Shown here piece after piece: positions 13,991-14,044 of a stretch of 14,044 nt of DNA (the stretch's first letter is position 1; every line of letters begins with the position of its first letter). Source of the stretch: JAAZBA01 sp964461815 (GTDB taxonomy: Bacteria; Bacillota; Clostridia; Oscillospirales; QAMX01). The stretch is from positions 1 through 14,044 of the forward strand of contig CAYWVF010000034.1 in the NCBI GenBank assembly GCA_964461815.1, in the 5' to 3' direction. The position numbers and the translations under genes were made by a program. Under the pieces are notes generated by a model. It did not search any database, was not told the DNA's origin, and worked only from the letters and a program-made list of their open reading frames with translations.

Positions 13991-14044
13991 GCTGGAATAG
14001 CTCAGTCGGTAGAGCAGCTGATTCGTAATCAGCAGGTCGCGTGT
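13991..14044 (+). tRNA. tRNA-Thr(CGT), 3' end cut by the window
   Basis: The sequence opens with acceptor strand GCTGGAA, then a D-arm with GCTC/GAGC. The anticodon stem is GCTGA/TCAGC (14017-14021 and 14029-14033) with loop TTCGTAA, giving anticodon CGT (14024-14026), which reads ACG threonine codons. The variable region and the first T-stem bases (GTGT) are present; the T-loop and 3' acceptor strand lie beyond the window. About 54 of roughly 76 bases are seen. Confidence 0.95.

Noticed and set aside
1..14044. CRISPR array, toxin-antitoxin or phage-defence system
   Set aside because: No regularly spaced repeats and no cas, toxin-antitoxin or known defence motifs were found on either strand.

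Overview
The window looks like a chromosomal segment of a low-to-mid G+C anaerobic Firmicute (Clostridia, gut Ruminococcaceae/Lachnospiraceae type). The grounds are strong AGGAGG-type ribosome binding sites, consensus sigma-A promoters, an LplABC-like sugar importer without its own ATPase, an AraC-type regulator beside a cytosolic glycosidase, and closest resemblance of the products to clostridial proteins. This placement is inference from gene content; no taxonomic marker is complete.

Layout. (1) Positions 1-1430 look like the edge of an accessory or mobile region: the tail of an unidentified gene, a broken small ORF, two orphan exported proteins, then a GC-rich non-coding stretch folded into at least six hairpins. 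No integrase or transposase is visible, so the mobile origin is inferred. (2) Positions 1447-8977 form a divergent carbohydrate-uptake locus. On the minus strand run two ABC permeases and a solute-binding lipoprotein (order permease B, permease C, binding protein). On the plus strand run an AraC-family regulator and a GH38 alpha-mannosidase 16 bp behind it. The 608-bp intergenic region has a good promoter for each direction, a perfect hairpin in the roughly 200-nt leader of the transporter operon, and three copies of an ATGTCCAAAT-like word that are plausible binding sites for the regulator. The model is that an alpha-mannoside oligosaccharide is bound outside, imported using an ATPase encoded elsewhere, and trimmed in the cytosol by GH38. 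(3) Positions 9032-11119 are housekeeping: trxA (plus) converges on ispE (minus) through a shared bidirectional terminator, and ispE sits behind a PHP-family phosphatase of HisJ type. (4) Positions 11308-13849 are a compact plus-strand operon behind a near-consensus promoter: a NodB-fold deacetylase-like protein, a DUF1294 membrane protein whose ATG overlaps the previous stop, and a CapA-type metallophosphoesterase, closed by a terminator. (5) A perfect-consensus promoter drives a tRNA-Thr(CGT) cut by the window end.

The most interesting items are the proposed AraC operator set with the leader hairpin of the mannoside locus, the structured non-coding island at 1235-1430, and the deacetylase-like/DUF1294/CapA operon whose two enzymes both lack export signals. 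Nothing here is proven to be a new system.
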